A stretch of 64,000 bases of DNA from Robiginitomaculum_A sp036478535 (GTDB lineage Bacteria > Pseudomonadota > Alphaproteobacteria > Caulobacterales > Maricaulaceae): contig OZ245059.1 of assembly GCA_965224735.1 (NCBI GenBank), positions 1,178,001 through 1,242,000 on the forward strand, in the 5' to 3' direction. Position numbers and translations under genes: made by a program. Positions 18,529 through 27,954 of the stretch are shown here, piece by piece. The stretch's first letter is position 1; each line of letters begins with the position of its first letter. The notes under the pieces are model-generated. The model did no database searches and was not told where the DNA came from. It saw only the letters and a list, made by a program, of their open reading frames with translations.

Positions 18529-19163
18529 TAAAAATTTTTCAAAATACCCTTATTGCAGGTTTGGGCCTTGGCCTTGTGGCGTGCGGGGATGTGGAGCCAA
18601 AAATTGACGTGGATAATGACGGGGTTGTTTATGCCAGCTCTGATAATACTGATGTCAATGCAGCTATGAGGCAAGCTCGCAATACACTGCCATATTTTTG
18701 GCGTACCTATAACAAAGCCCTAGCGGAATTTAATCTGGCGCAAGCAGCTCTGGACAGGCGCGCTGAAGAGCAAGCCAAGAACAAAACTAAAAAAGACAAT
18801 GCGCCAGAAAAAGACAATGCACCAGAAGATGTCATCAGCTATGAAGGGCCGCGAGATTTTTCTATTAAGGTTAGCTTGCGAGCCACCGATGGTTCGTTAG
18901 AGCATATATGGGTTAATGAGGTTGAGCAAAAAGACGGCTTGATGCACGGAAATTTGGCCAATGATCCGATTAATTTACCAAATTTGCGTATCGGGCAACG
19001 GATTGATTTTAATAATTTTCAGGTCTCCGATTGGGCGTATAGCTTGGATAATTTTTTTTATGGGCATTTCACCACGCGCGCCTTGCTCCCCACCATGTCG
19101 GGCGAAGAAGCGGATGCTATGCGAGAGATACTTGGTGAGAACAATTTGGCGGATATGCAGTAA
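18525..19163 (+). CDS. DUF2314 lipoprotein encoded between glyQ and glyS
   Basis: The ATG at 18525 overlaps the glyQ stop (ATGA). The N-terminus is a lipoprotein signal: MIKIFQNTLIAGLGLGLVAC. The mature part fits DUF2314: MRQARNTLPYFWRTYNKA, DFSIKVSLRATDGSLEHIWVN, LANDPINLPNLRIGQRI, SDWAYSLDNFFYGHFTTRAL. A middle linker is lengthened by an 18-bp duplication (18792-18827) encoding KDNAPEKDNAPE. Its TAA overlaps the glyS ATG by one base, so all three genes are coupled. DUF2314 has no settled function; envelope location follows from the lipobox. Confidence 0.85.
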   Translation: MIKIFQNTLIAGLGLGLVACGDVEPKIDVDNDGVVYASSDNTDVNAAMRQARNTLPYFWRTYNKALAEFNLAQAALDRRAEEQAKNKTKKDNAPEKDNAPEDVISYEGPRDFSIKVSLRATDGSLEHIWVNEVEQKDGLMHGNLANDPINLPNLRIGQRIDFNNFQVSDWAYSLDNFFYGHFTTRALLPTMSGEEADAMREILGENNLADMQ

Positions 19164-21481
19164 TGGCTGAATTTTTATTTGAAATTTTCAGTGAAGAAAT
19201 CCCGGCGTGCATGCAAGAAAAAGCGGGTGCGGATTTGAGCCGTATGATTACGGCCGCGTTAGAAAAAGCAGGGTTATTTGTCAAAGATGCGGCGGTGTAT
19301 TCAGGCCCAAGGCGGCTTGTGTTCACGGCAGATATTCCAAAAAAATCCCCTGACGTTAAGGAGGAGCGCAAAGGCCCGCGCACTTTGGCGCCCGAGCAAG
19401 CCCGCGCAGGTTTTATGCGCGGTGCGGGGATAACCGATATATCGCAAGCTGAAATTCGCTCGGACAAAAAGGGTGATTATTATGTGGCCATGCTTGAGAA
19501 AAAAGGCAGGGATTCTGGCGCTATACTCGCGGAAGTTCTGCCAGAAATTATGAGGAAATTCCCATGGCCTAAGTCTATGAAATCTGGCACGAGCAGTTTT
19601 CGCTGGGTGCGGCCTATCAAATCTATCGTGTGTCTTTTGGACGGGGATGTGGTTTCGTTTTCTGCGGGCGGCATTACGGCGAGCAATCTTACTCATGGTC
19701 ATAGGCGTATGGGGGCAGGGCCTTTTAGGGTGAAAAGTTTCAAAGATTATAGAGATGCGCTTGAGGGCAAAGGTCATGTGATTATTGATGCAGGCGAGCG
19801 CAAAGACATAATTTTAAAGCATGCCAAAGCGGCGTGCGCAAAGGCGAGCTTAGAGCTGGTAGAAGACGAAGGGCTTCTGAGTGAAGTGGCGGGCCTTGCC
19901 GAATGGCCCACTGTGATTTTGGGCGATATGGATGAGAGCTTTCTAAAATTGCCAGGCGAAGTTATTCGCCTTTCCATGCGCACGCACCAAAAATATTTCG
20001 CCGTAAAAAACCCGAAGACGGGTCAACTTGCTCCTAAATTTATCGTGGTCGCGAACCAAGTTGCGCCTGACGGGGGCAAGGAGATTGCACTGGGCAATAG
20101 CCGCGTGTTGTCTGCGCGCCTTGATGATGCGCGCTTCTTCCAAGGGGAAGATATTCGAGATGGAAAAAAACTCTTTGATAATTACGAAAAACTTGACGGC
20201 GTTATCTTTCATCAAAAACTCGGAACCGTAAAAGATAAATCCGAACGAGTGGCCGCGCTCGCAAGAGAACTTGCCCCCAAAGTTGGTGCAAATCCTGATG
20301 CGGCTGAACAGGCAGCGAGGCTGGCTAAATGTGATCTGGTGACAAATATGGTGGTCGAGTTCACCTCCCTGCAAGGCCAAATCGGGCGCCTCATGTATGA
20401 ACGTGAAAACGGGCTTAGGCCTGCCGCCTCAGACCACTTTTCGGCCAAAGACCATGCCGATATAGCCATCGCCATAGAAGAACACTACAAACCGCAGGGG
20501 CCATCAGATAAAGTTCCAACCAATCCCGTTGCTATTGCTGTGGCCTTGGCGGATAAAATTGATGTATTATTTGCATTCTTTGATGTCGTGGAGAAACCGA
20601 CTGGCAGTAAAGATCCATTTGCCTTAAGACGCGCTGCACTTGGCGTTGTTCGATTGATTCTTGATAATAACATACCTGGTAATCTATCATCTATGGTTTT
20701 GATTGCTCGAAATATTTTTTATGAGTTCATGACAGTGTTGACATTACGCGAAAAGCTCAAGGCAATCAGAAACAATGATGGCTCTATCAAGAGTGAAGAT
20801 ATAGCAAAAGAGTTGGATTTAAACGCGCAATATTTAGCGTTACAAAGAGAGTATAAAGCGGTTTTAAAGGATGGCAAAAAATTAAACCAAGCGGGTGAAC
20901 TTGTGTGTGCTGAAGGTCAATTACGTTCATTCATCCTCGGTCGCCTAAAAATTCACCTTCGTGATCAAGGCGTACATCACACTCATATTGATGCAGTGTT
21001 TGCGCTTGGCGGAGATGATCTTGTGGATATATCAAGCCGTGTTCATGCGCTTGGGGATTTTCTTTCTACTGAGGGGGGGGCCAATTTGCTGGCGGGATAT
21101 AAACGGGCGTCTAATATTTTGAAGGCCGAGCAGAAAAAAGGGGCTTTGCCAGAGGTGGGTGTTTCTCCAGAGGCGGGTGTTTTTCCAGGGGCGGGTGTTT
21201 TTCCAGGGGCGGGTGTTTTTAATGGCAGGGCGCCCGAAGAAACGACTTTGTTTACGGCGCTGGAGGCGGCTAAGCCTCTCGTTATGGACGCACTTGGCCG
21301 CGGTGATTATGCTGAGGCTATGAAAGCATTGGCTTCATTGCGCGCTCCTATTGATGCGTTTTTTGACAAAGTGATTGTTAATTCTAACAAGGCGAGTGAG
21401 CGCGCAAATAGACTCGGATTGCTCATAGAAATCCGTACGCTCGCGGGCGCAATCGCTGATTTTGATAAGGTTGAAGGGTGA
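19163..21481 (+). CDS. glyS: Glycyl-tRNA synthetase beta subunit
   Basis: GlyS binds tRNA and completes the alpha2beta2 enzyme with GlyQ. Seen: the start MAEFLFEIFSEEIPACMQEKA, SGPRRLVFTADIP, VIRLSMRTHQKYFAV, SARLDDARFFQGED and DPFALRRAALGVVRLIL. The C-terminal DALR-type anticodon-binding region is also present. At 772 residues it is longer than the usual 690-720. One reason is a pure tandem repeat near residues 663-686: four 18-bp units (21149-21220) encoding a six-residue motif (PEVGVS, PEAGVF, PGAGVF, PGAGVF). The repeat sits in the loop after ILKAEQKKG, where insertion is likely tolerated. The frame is intact. Confidence 0.95.
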   Translation: MAEFLFEIFSEEIPACMQEKAGADLSRMITAALEKAGLFVKDAAVYSGPRRLVFTADIPKKSPDVKEERKGPRTLAPEQARAGFMRGAGITDISQAEIRSDKKGDYYVAMLEKKGRDSGAILAEVLPEIMRKFPWPKSMKSGTSSFRWVRPIKSIVCLLDGDVVSFSAGGITASNLTHGHRRMGAGPFRVKSFKDYRDALEGKGHVIIDAGERKDIILKHAKAACAKASLELVEDEGLLSEVAGLAEWPTVILGDMDESFLKLPGEVIRLSMRTHQKYFAVKNPKTGQLAPKFIVVANQVAPDGGKEIALGNSRVLSARLDDARFFQGEDIRDGKKLFDNYEKLDGVIFHQKLGTVKDKSERVAALARELAPKVGANPDAAEQAARLAKCDLVTNMVVEFTSLQGQIGRLMYERENGLRPAASDHFSAKDHADIAIAIEEHYKPQGPSDKVPTNPVAIAVALADKIDVLFAFFDVVEKPTGSKDPFALRRAALGVVRLILDNNIPGNLSSMVLIARNIFYEFMTVLTLREKLKAIRNNDGSIKSEDIAKELDLNAQYLALQREYKAVLKDGKKLNQAGELVCAEGQLRSFILGRLKIHLRDQGVHHTHIDAVFALGGDDLVDISSRVHALGDFLSTEGGANLLAGYKRASNILKAEQKKGALPEVGVSPEAGVFPGAGVFPGAGVFNGRAPEETTLFTALEAAKPLVMDALGRGDYAEAMKALASLRAPIDAFFDKVIVNSNKASERANRLGLLIEIRTLAGAIADFDKVEG
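21149..21220. repeat. 18-bp tandem repeat inside glyS
   Basis: Four consecutive 18-bp units, the last two identical (CCAGGGGCGGGTGTTTTT). The frame is preserved. Sequence drift from unit 1 to unit 4 suggests that the newest duplication is at the 3' end. Confidence 0.95.
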
Positions 21482-21547
21482 TGCGCGTGAGGCACAAATA
21501 TTATTCCTCCGCCATAAACGGAAGCGGAAAATAAGAGGTGCAACTTG

Positions 21548-24262
21548 ATGACTAAATATGTTTATGAATTTGGGGCTGGGAAGACGGACGGAGCGGCGCG
21601 CGATAAAAACCTGTTGGGCGGGAAGGGCGCAAACCTTGCCGAGATGGCATCGCTTGATTTGCCTGTGCCGCCAGGCTTTACCCTCACCACCGAAGTGTGC
21701 ACTCATTTTAACGAAAATGATAAAGGCTATCCTGATAGCCTAAAGGCTGAAGTACAAATGGCGGGCAAAGCCTTGGAGGAGAAAACAGGCAAGGTTTTGG
21801 GTTGTTCTACAAATCCGCTTTTGCTCTCTGTGCGCTCGGGTGCGCGGGCTTCTATGCCGGGCATGATGGACACGGTGCTAAACCTTGGTCTTAATGATGG
21901 AACCGTTGAAGGGCTTGCCATTCTCTCAGGTGACCGCCGTTTCGCGCTAGATAGCTATCGGCGCTTTATCCAAATGTATGGAAATGTGGTTATGGGCATG
22001 GCGCATCACAATTTTGAAGATATTTTAGAGCGTCACAAAGACGATAATGGTTATTATAGTGATACGGAAATGAACGCCGATAATTGGTCTGCTGTTATCG
22101 AAGATTATAAAGAATGCGTGCGCGATGCGCTTGGCTTGGACTTTCCGCAAGACCCGACCGAGCAGTTATGGGGCGCTGTGGGCGCTGTGTTTGATAGCTG
22201 GATGAACGAGCGTGCCATTGTTTATCGCCGCCTGTCCGATATTCCAGCGAGTTGGGGTACAGCCGTGAATGTGCAAGCTATGGTGTTTGGTAATATGGGC
22301 GACACATCTGCAACAGGTGTCGCATTTACGCGAAATCCAAGTACGGGTGTAAATGAATATTACGGAGAGTTTTTGATAAATGCCCAAGGTGAGGACGTGG
22401 TAGCGGGCATTCGCACGCCGCAAACTTTGACCAAAAAAGCGCGCGAAAACATGGGCGACAAAGAGACGTCTATGGAAGAAGCAATGCCGGATGTATTCAG
22501 TCAACTTGCGGGCGTTTTCGAGCGGCTGGAAGATCATTACACTGATATGCAGGATATCGAGTTTACTGTCGAGCAAGGCCAACTTTGGATGCTACAAACC
22601 CGTACTGGCAAACGCACAGCGAAAGCCGCGCTTAAAATTGCAGTGGAAATGGTCCAATCTGGTATGATCAGCCAAGAAGAAGCCGTGTTACGTATTGAAC
22701 CTATGAGCCTTGAGCAACTTCTCCATCCAACATTGGATCCCGATGCGAGCCGTGATTTGGTGGCTATGGGCCTGCCCGCATCACCGGGCGCGGCCATTGG
22801 CGAGGTTGTTTTTAGCTCTGAAGAGGCGGAAAACCTTGCGCGCGCTGGCCACAAAATTGTGCTTGTTCGCACGGAAACATCGCCAGAAGACATTCACGGC
22901 ATGCACGCAGCTGAAGCGATTGTAACGGCGCGCGGCGGTATGACATCGCATGCTGCTGTTGTTGCGCGCGGCATGGGAACCCCGTGCGTTTCGGGCGCGG
23001 GTTCTATTCGCATTGATGTAGACAAAGGCGAATTTAGCGTAGCAGGCCGCGTTATAAAGAAAGGTGAAATAATCACTGTAGACGGGGCTAGCGGACAAGT
23101 GTTTGCAGGGGCTGTGGATATGGTGCAACCAAAAATGAGCGGCGATTTCACCAAATTGATGGCATGGGCAGATAAAGCGAGAACGTTGGGTATTCGCACC
23201 AATGCTGAAACGCCACTCGATGTTAAAACCGCCAAAGGTTTTGGCGCGGAAGGCATTGGCCTGTGCCGCACGGAGCATATGTTTTTTGAGGCCAGCCGTC
23301 TTGCGCATTTTCGTGAAATGATATTGGCCGAAGATCTTGATGGCCGCATTGCTGCGCTGGATAAAATTCTGCCCGTGCAACGTGGTGATTTTGCTGAAAT
23401 CTTTCGTATTATGGAACAGCGCCCTTGTACTATACGCCTGCTTGACCCACCGCTACACGAGTTCCTCCCCAATGGCGAGGCCGACGTTAAAGCCGTGGCA
23501 AAGGCTACGGGCCTCCCGGCGGCTGAGTTGATGGCGCGGGCCAAAGAGCTTCATGAAACAAACCCTATGCTCGGGCATAGAGGTTGCCGCCTTGGGATTT
23601 CATATCCTGAGATTTATGAAATGCAGGCGCGGGCTATTTTTCAGGCTCAAGCTTTGGTCGCCAAAGAAACAGGCTTTCCCCCAATCGCTGAAGTGATGAT
23701 CCCGCTTGTCTCCTCCGATAAAGAACTTTCCATCCTAAAAACGGCTATAGAGAGCGTGGCTGTGGATGTGGAGAAAGAAACAGGCGAGTGCGTTACCTAT
23801 GTCATTGGCACAATGATAGAACTGCCAAGAGCCGCTTTGCGCGCTGGCGATATTGCAAAGCACGCCGAGTTTTTCTCTTTTGGCACAAATGATTTGACAC
23901 AAACCACCTTTGGGCTTTCGCGCGATGATGCGGGCAAGTTTTTACCCGATTATGTCGCTCAAGGCATTATGGATAAAGACCCATTTGTTACCATAGATGT
24001 GGACGGAGTCGGAGATTTGGTCAAAATCGCCGCCGAGCGGGGCCGTGCGATCAAATCAGGCTTAAAACTCGGCATATGCGGTGAGCATGGCGGTGATCCT
24101 GCTTCGATCGAATTTTTCCACAATGCAGGACTGGATTATGTTTCTTGTTCCCCATATAGGGTGCCAATTGCCAGATTAGCTGCGGGGCAAGCCGCGATTA
24201 AAGCGCGCTCAAGGCTTGTTTCCCCCCCCGTAATTGCTGTAAATAGCGCCCATTTTGCGTAA
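21548..24262 (+). CDS. ppdK: Pyruvate, phosphate dikinase
   Basis: PPDK converts pyruvate, ATP and phosphate to phosphoenolpyruvate, AMP and pyrophosphate, reversibly, feeding gluconeogenesis or PPi-based glycolysis. Seen: the nucleotide-binding start LLGGKGANLAEMASLDLPVPPG-type text (broken here into shorter recognisable parts), and SVRSGARASMPGMMDTVLNLG. The phospho-histidine motif GGMTSHAAVVARGMGTPC and the C-terminal TIM-barrel motifs ETNPMLGHRGCRLG, FSFGTNDLTQTTFG and GICGEHGGDP are present. ATG 21548 is preceded by GAGGTG; a TTG one codon earlier is possible. Length 904 residues is normal. It is 66 bases from glyS. Confidence 0.96.
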   Translation: MTKYVYEFGAGKTDGAARDKNLLGGKGANLAEMASLDLPVPPGFTLTTEVCTHFNENDKGYPDSLKAEVQMAGKALEEKTGKVLGCSTNPLLLSVRSGARASMPGMMDTVLNLGLNDGTVEGLAILSGDRRFALDSYRRFIQMYGNVVMGMAHHNFEDILERHKDDNGYYSDTEMNADNWSAVIEDYKECVRDALGLDFPQDPTEQLWGAVGAVFDSWMNERAIVYRRLSDIPASWGTAVNVQAMVFGNMGDTSATGVAFTRNPSTGVNEYYGEFLINAQGEDVVAGIRTPQTLTKKARENMGDKETSMEEAMPDVFSQLAGVFERLEDHYTDMQDIEFTVEQGQLWMLQTRTGKRTAKAALKIAVEMVQSGMISQEEAVLRIEPMSLEQLLHPTLDPDASRDLVAMGLPASPGAAIGEVVFSSEEAENLARAGHKIVLVRTETSPEDIHGMHAAEAIVTARGGMTSHAAVVARGMGTPCVSGAGSIRIDVDKGEFSVAGRVIKKGEIITVDGASGQVFAGAVDMVQPKMSGDFTKLMAWADKARTLGIRTNAETPLDVKTAKGFGAEGIGLCRTEHMFFEASRLAHFREMILAEDLDGRIAALDKILPVQRGDFAEIFRIMEQRPCTIRLLDPPLHEFLPNGEADVKAVAKATGLPAAELMARAKELHETNPMLGHRGCRLGISYPEIYEMQARAIFQAQALVAKETGFPPIAEVMIPLVSSDKELSILKTAIESVAVDVEKETGECVTYVIGTMIELPRAALRAGDIAKHAEFFSFGTNDLTQTTFGLSRDDAGKFLPDYVAQGIMDKDPFVTIDVDGVGDLVKIAAERGRAIKSGLKLGICGEHGGDPASIEFFHNAGLDYVSCSPYRVPIARLAAGQAAIKARSRLVSPPVIAVNSAHFA

Positions 24263-24384
24263 TATTTGCATAAATTTAGAGTGTGACATTTAATCCACAC
24301 TGCTAATAGTTTTTGCTTACTTTTTGTTAAGATTTAGCGAGCAAGGCTTGCACTAATCAAATAATAGCCTATATAATCGGCCAA

Positions 24385-25113
24385 ATGAGTAAAACGAACG
24401 AAATATTTTTTGGCTGGGGCATAGCCGCATTTATGGCCGTGAGTACGATTGTGTGCCTGCCTGAGATCGCGGTTGCATCCGCTAATATGAAAGAGAAAAC
24501 GCGGTGGGAAACACGCGCACGTGCTTTTCAAGATTTTTCTATGAAAACGCGTTCAAACACTACATTTGTTGCAAATTTGACCCAAAGTGTTCTCTCCCAA
24601 GATATTGAAAATCCATGGAAGTTTGATGTTCAAGCAATTGGTTTTGATGATACCGCTTCTCTTCTTACCAAATCAAAAACGCTCCAACGTGAAGTACAAT
24701 GTTTATCAGAAGCCATTTATCATGAAGCGCGCTCTGAAACCTTGGCAGGGCAAAAGGCAGTTGCCGAAGTTGTGCTTAACCGAGTGAAGTCCAAGCATTT
24801 CCCCAATACGGTTTGCGGCGTTGTTTACCAAGGCGCACAGCGCACATCAGGTTGTCAATTCTCTTTTACTTGTGATGGATCGAGATCCGTTTTGCCAAAA
24901 AAGAAAACATGGAATAAATCTCGCGCCATAGCAGACCATATGATGATGGGCATATCCGCCCCGCTCACAAACCGCTCTACCCATTACCACACCACTAATG
25001 TGCACCCGAAATGGGCGGCGGACTTGCGCCAAACCCGTCAATACGGAATCCATGTGTTCTATCGCTTCATGCCCCGCAAATCATCAATGCACCCAGTAAG
25101 CGTTGCGCCTTAA
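24385..25113 (+). CDS. SleB/CwlJ-type cell wall hydrolase
   Basis: A peptidoglycan hydrolase of the Hydrolase_2 (SleB) type, common in alphaproteobacteria outside any sporulation role. The N-terminus has a signal/anchor segment (AAFMAVSTIVCLPEIAVAS). The catalytic domain covers about residues 108-230: CLSEAIYHEARSETLAGQ with the conserved Glu, VAEVVLNRVKSKHFPNTVCGVVYQG, GCQFSFTCDG, and STHYHTTNVHPKWA. Length 242 residues is normal. It ends just before a fragment of an EamA transporter. No strong terminator is visible. Confidence 0.88.
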   Translation: MSKTNEIFFGWGIAAFMAVSTIVCLPEIAVASANMKEKTRWETRARAFQDFSMKTRSNTTFVANLTQSVLSQDIENPWKFDVQAIGFDDTASLLTKSKTLQREVQCLSEAIYHEARSETLAGQKAVAEVVLNRVKSKHFPNTVCGVVYQGAQRTSGCQFSFTCDGSRSVLPKKKTWNKSRAIADHMMMGISAPLTNRSTHYHTTNVHPKWAADLRQTRQYGIHVFYRFMPRKSSMHPVSVAP

Positions 25114-25120
25114 AGTGAGC

Positions 25121-25456
25121 ATGGCAAGCTTGATGCTTATTCCGTTTATGCTTATAGTTGATAAGCCTTGGCTGCTCCCCATGCCGCCTATGAGTGTTAT
25201 TGGTGCACTGCTTGCTCTTGCGCTGTTTAGCACAGTGCTGGCCTATATTCTCTATTTTCGCCTCATAGCGTCCGCTGGGGCAACCAATGCGGCATTAGTC
25301 ACTTTCCTTATTCCTATTTCTGCAATCCTGCTCGGTGTTTTCGTATTGCACGAAGCTTTCACACCCTTGCAAGCGGTAGGCATGGCGCTGGTTGGATTAG
25401 GTTTGATTGTGATGGATGGAAGGGTTTGGAGCCGTGTTAGGTCAAAAATTTCCTAA
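25121..25456 (+). pseudogene. EamA/DMT transporter, C-terminal fragment
   Basis: The 111 codons match the last third of a ten-helix EamA drug/metabolite transporter: FSTVLAYILYFRLIASAGATNAALVTFLIPISAILLG-type text (parts: FSTVLAYILYFRLIASAGA, VTFLIPISAILLG, GLGLIVMDGR). Family members are about 290-300 residues. The missing N-terminal part is not upstream, where the SleB-type gene ends at 25113. The frame could be read from TTG 25103 or ATG 25121. I judge it a truncated remnant, although a small four-helix EmrE-like protein cannot be excluded. Confidence 0.7.
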
Positions 25457-25470
25457 GTGTTCACAGATCC

Positions 25471-26328
25471 CTAGGCAGCGTCTAGACCAATATCAAAATT
25501 CATGACTGAGTGCGTTAGCGCGCCAATGGAAATCACGTCTACGCCTGTGGCCGCTATGGCGGTTATTGTACGCAGATTGACACCGCCTGATGCCTCTAGT
25601 GTGACTTCGCCTTTGTTTAGGCTAACGGCGGTTTCCATGTCAGAAAGGCTCATATTATCCAGTAAAATGACGTCAGGTTTTAGGCGTAACACTTTCTTAA
25701 ACTGCGCTAGATTATCTACTTCTATAGAGACTTTGGCCATATGGTCTGCGCCTGCGAGCACGGCTTTGACGGCCTTTTCTATGCCGCCCGCAAGCGCCAC
25801 ATGATTATCTTTTATCATGATGGCATCGGATAATGAACCGCGATGTGTGTGCCCTCCGCCATGGAGCACCGCACGTTTTTCAAGAGCACGCAGACCAGGC
25901 GTGGTTTTACGGGTTGCGGCAATGCGTGCTTTGGTGCCTTCTGTCTTGGCAACAAATTTTGTGGTTAAGCTTGCAATACCTGACATACGGCCAAGGAAAT
26001 TTAGGGCAACCCGCTCTGCCATCAAGAGAGACCGTACGGCGCCAGAGACTTTTGCAATGATTGTGCCTTTGCGCACGGGGCTAGCATCACCTTTGATGAT
26101 GTCAAATTTCACGTCAAGATCAACAAGAGCAAAGCTAAGTTTGGCCGCCTGCATGCCAGAAATTATGCCGTTTTGCCGCGCTTTAAAATACAACGTGTTT
26201 TGCGCATGAGCAGGCACCAAAAGATTAGCGGTGAGATCTCCCGCCGTGCCAAAATCTTCTTCAAGGGCGCGCCGCACCATCGGCTCTATAATAATATTTG
26301 GCAAAGGGGGGAAACCAGTCATAATCAA
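25471..26328 (-). CDS. nadC: Nicotinate-nucleotide pyrophosphorylase (carboxylating)
   Basis: NadC converts quinolinate and PRPP to nicotinic acid mononucleotide in de novo NAD synthesis. Seen: ERVALNFLGRMSGIASLT, ATRKTTPGLRALEKRAVLHGGG with the conserved Arg and Lys residues, HTHRGSLSDAIMIKDNH, EVDNLAQFKKVL, ILLDNMSLSDM and EASGGVNLRTI. Length 285 residues is normal. The ATG overlaps the nadB stop by four bases. It is the last gene of the nad run and is convergent with the EamA fragment. Confidence 0.95.
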   Translation of the reverse strand: MIMTGFPPLPNIIIEPMVRRALEEDFGTAGDLTANLLVPAHAQNTLYFKARQNGIISGMQAAKLSFALVDLDVKFDIIKGDASPVRKGTIIAKVSGAVRSLLMAERVALNFLGRMSGIASLTTKFVAKTEGTKARIAATRKTTPGLRALEKRAVLHGGGHTHRGSLSDAIMIKDNHVALAGGIEKAVKAVLAGADHMAKVSIEVDNLAQFKKVLRLKPDVILLDNMSLSDMETAVSLNKGEVTLEASGGVNLRTITAIAATGVDVISIGALTHSVMNFDIGLDAA

Positions 26329-27851
26329 TCCAACATATCATATGTTATATAAGAAGAGCGGGGCGGGTTGAGCTGGCGAGGGAAATCTGTGCGGTAGTGA
26401 CCGCCTCTGCTCTCCTCGCGCGCCAAAGCGCCCGCAGCGATAAGCCGCGCGGCAATGAGCGGGTTGGCCTCTCCCACTTCATCGATTAAGTTTTCGATAA
26501 TTTGCATAAGTTTCTCAAGATCAGGGCCATTGCGCCTTACCCCGCAATAGGCACTCATAGCAGTGCGCAGTCTCTTGGTTACACTTGGCGTCATTGATAG
26601 CCAAGGCTGGGTTTTGATATCTACGGCTTTGCGGCGTGTGGTCTCACCTTCCAATATGGCATTTGCCGCGCGGTTGCTAAATACGCACGCTTCCAAAAGC
26701 GAATTACTGGCAAGGCGATTGGCTCCGTGCACGCCCACTGCGGCGCACTCACCAATGGCATAAAGCCCGTCTATATTGGTGCGGCCATAGCTATCGGTCA
26801 TCAGCCCGCCCATATGATAATGTACGGCAGGCGCAATGGGAATAAGGTTCTTGCGCGGATCAATGCCTGCGCCCATACAGATTTCAAACACGGTTGGAAA
26901 CGCGTTTGGGAAATGTGCGCCAATGGCTTTGCGGCAATCTAAAAACGGCGGCACGCCTTTTTGGATTTGCGCAAAGACGGCACGGCTCACCTCGTCGCGC
27001 GGGGCCAGTTCTCCATCTTTGTGATAGGTATCCATAAAGCGCGTGCCATTTTTATCGGTCAGCATGGCTCCATCCCCGCGCAAAGCTTCGGTCGCGAGCG
27101 GGGCTGGGTCTTCCCCTATATTAATGGCGGTGGGGTGATATTGTACAAATTCAGGGTCACGAAGTATTACTCCGTGCACTGCCGCCATGCCAAGGGCGTC
27201 GCCCCGGGCCGTGACTGGGTTTGTGGTCATGGCATAAAGCCCGCCAATGCCGCCTGTCGCCATGACCGTAATATCTGCATTTACCGCCATGAGCGAACCA
27301 TCATCTTTGCGCGCGAGTGTGCCCGCAATGCCGCCTTTGCCGTCCGATAATAGGCTCTCGGCTCGCCAGCCTATAAGGGCTGTGATATGCTTTGCTTGCT
27401 TTGCTTGCTTGACCATCACTTCGATAATCGCTTTGCCCGCAAGATCGCCTTTTACCTTGGCAACGCGCGCTCGTCCATGGGCAGCTTCAAGCCCCATGAT
27501 AAAATTACCGCGCTCGTCCATATCAAACTCAACGCCAAATTTTATAAGGTCGCGCACGCGCTGGGGGCCTTCACTGGCGAGGATCATGGCAATGTCCTCA
27601 TCAACCAAACCATCGCCTGCATTGATAGTGTCGCGTGCATGGTCTTGCGTCGTATCACCTACGCCAATGGCGGACGCGATACCGCCTTGGGCCTTTGCGC
27701 TAGCAGAGCCTGTTTTGGAGCGCCGTGAGGTGAGAATAAACACGGGCCTTGGCGCGAGTTTCATAGCCGTAAAAAGTCCGACAAGCCCCGCGCCAACAAT
27801 CAGTACAGAGCCAGCAGGCAGTTTAGTCGTTTCCAAATCCCCTAATGCCAT
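26325..27851 (-). CDS. nadB: L-aspartate oxidase
   Basis: NadB oxidises L-aspartate to iminoaspartate with FAD; NadA then condenses it to quinolinate. Seen: the FAD motif VLIVGAGLVGLFTAMKLA, SASAKAQGGIASAIG, VQYHPTAI, HYHMGGLMTDSYGRTNI, and GLYAIGECAAVGVHGANRLA followed by SNSLLEACVF. Length 508 residues is normal. A 9-bp duplication (27389-27406) adds a KQAKQAK run. ATG 27851 is preceded by GGAAATATA. It is coupled to nadC and lies 103 bases after a small membrane protein gene. Confidence 0.95.
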   Translation of the reverse strand: MALGDLETTKLPAGSVLIVGAGLVGLFTAMKLAPRPVFILTSRRSKTGSASAKAQGGIASAIGVGDTTQDHARDTINAGDGLVDEDIAMILASEGPQRVRDLIKFGVEFDMDERGNFIMGLEAAHGRARVAKVKGDLAGKAIIEVMVKQAKQAKHITALIGWRAESLLSDGKGGIAGTLARKDDGSLMAVNADITVMATGGIGGLYAMTTNPVTARGDALGMAAVHGVILRDPEFVQYHPTAINIGEDPAPLATEALRGDGAMLTDKNGTRFMDTYHKDGELAPRDEVSRAVFAQIQKGVPPFLDCRKAIGAHFPNAFPTVFEICMGAGIDPRKNLIPIAPAVHYHMGGLMTDSYGRTNIDGLYAIGECAAVGVHGANRLASNSLLEACVFSNRAANAILEGETTRRKAVDIKTQPWLSMTPSVTKRLRTAMSAYCGVRRNGPDLEKLMQIIENLIDEVGEANPLIAARLIAAGALAREESRGGHYRTDFPRQLNPPRSSYITYDMLD

Positions 27852-27954
27852 TATATTTCCTTGTTAAACTCAGGACTTTTGCCGATACATTCATATTTTA
27901 AATTTGGCGAGAATACAAGATCCCAGATTAAATCTAGAATAGTAAAATAAGAGG

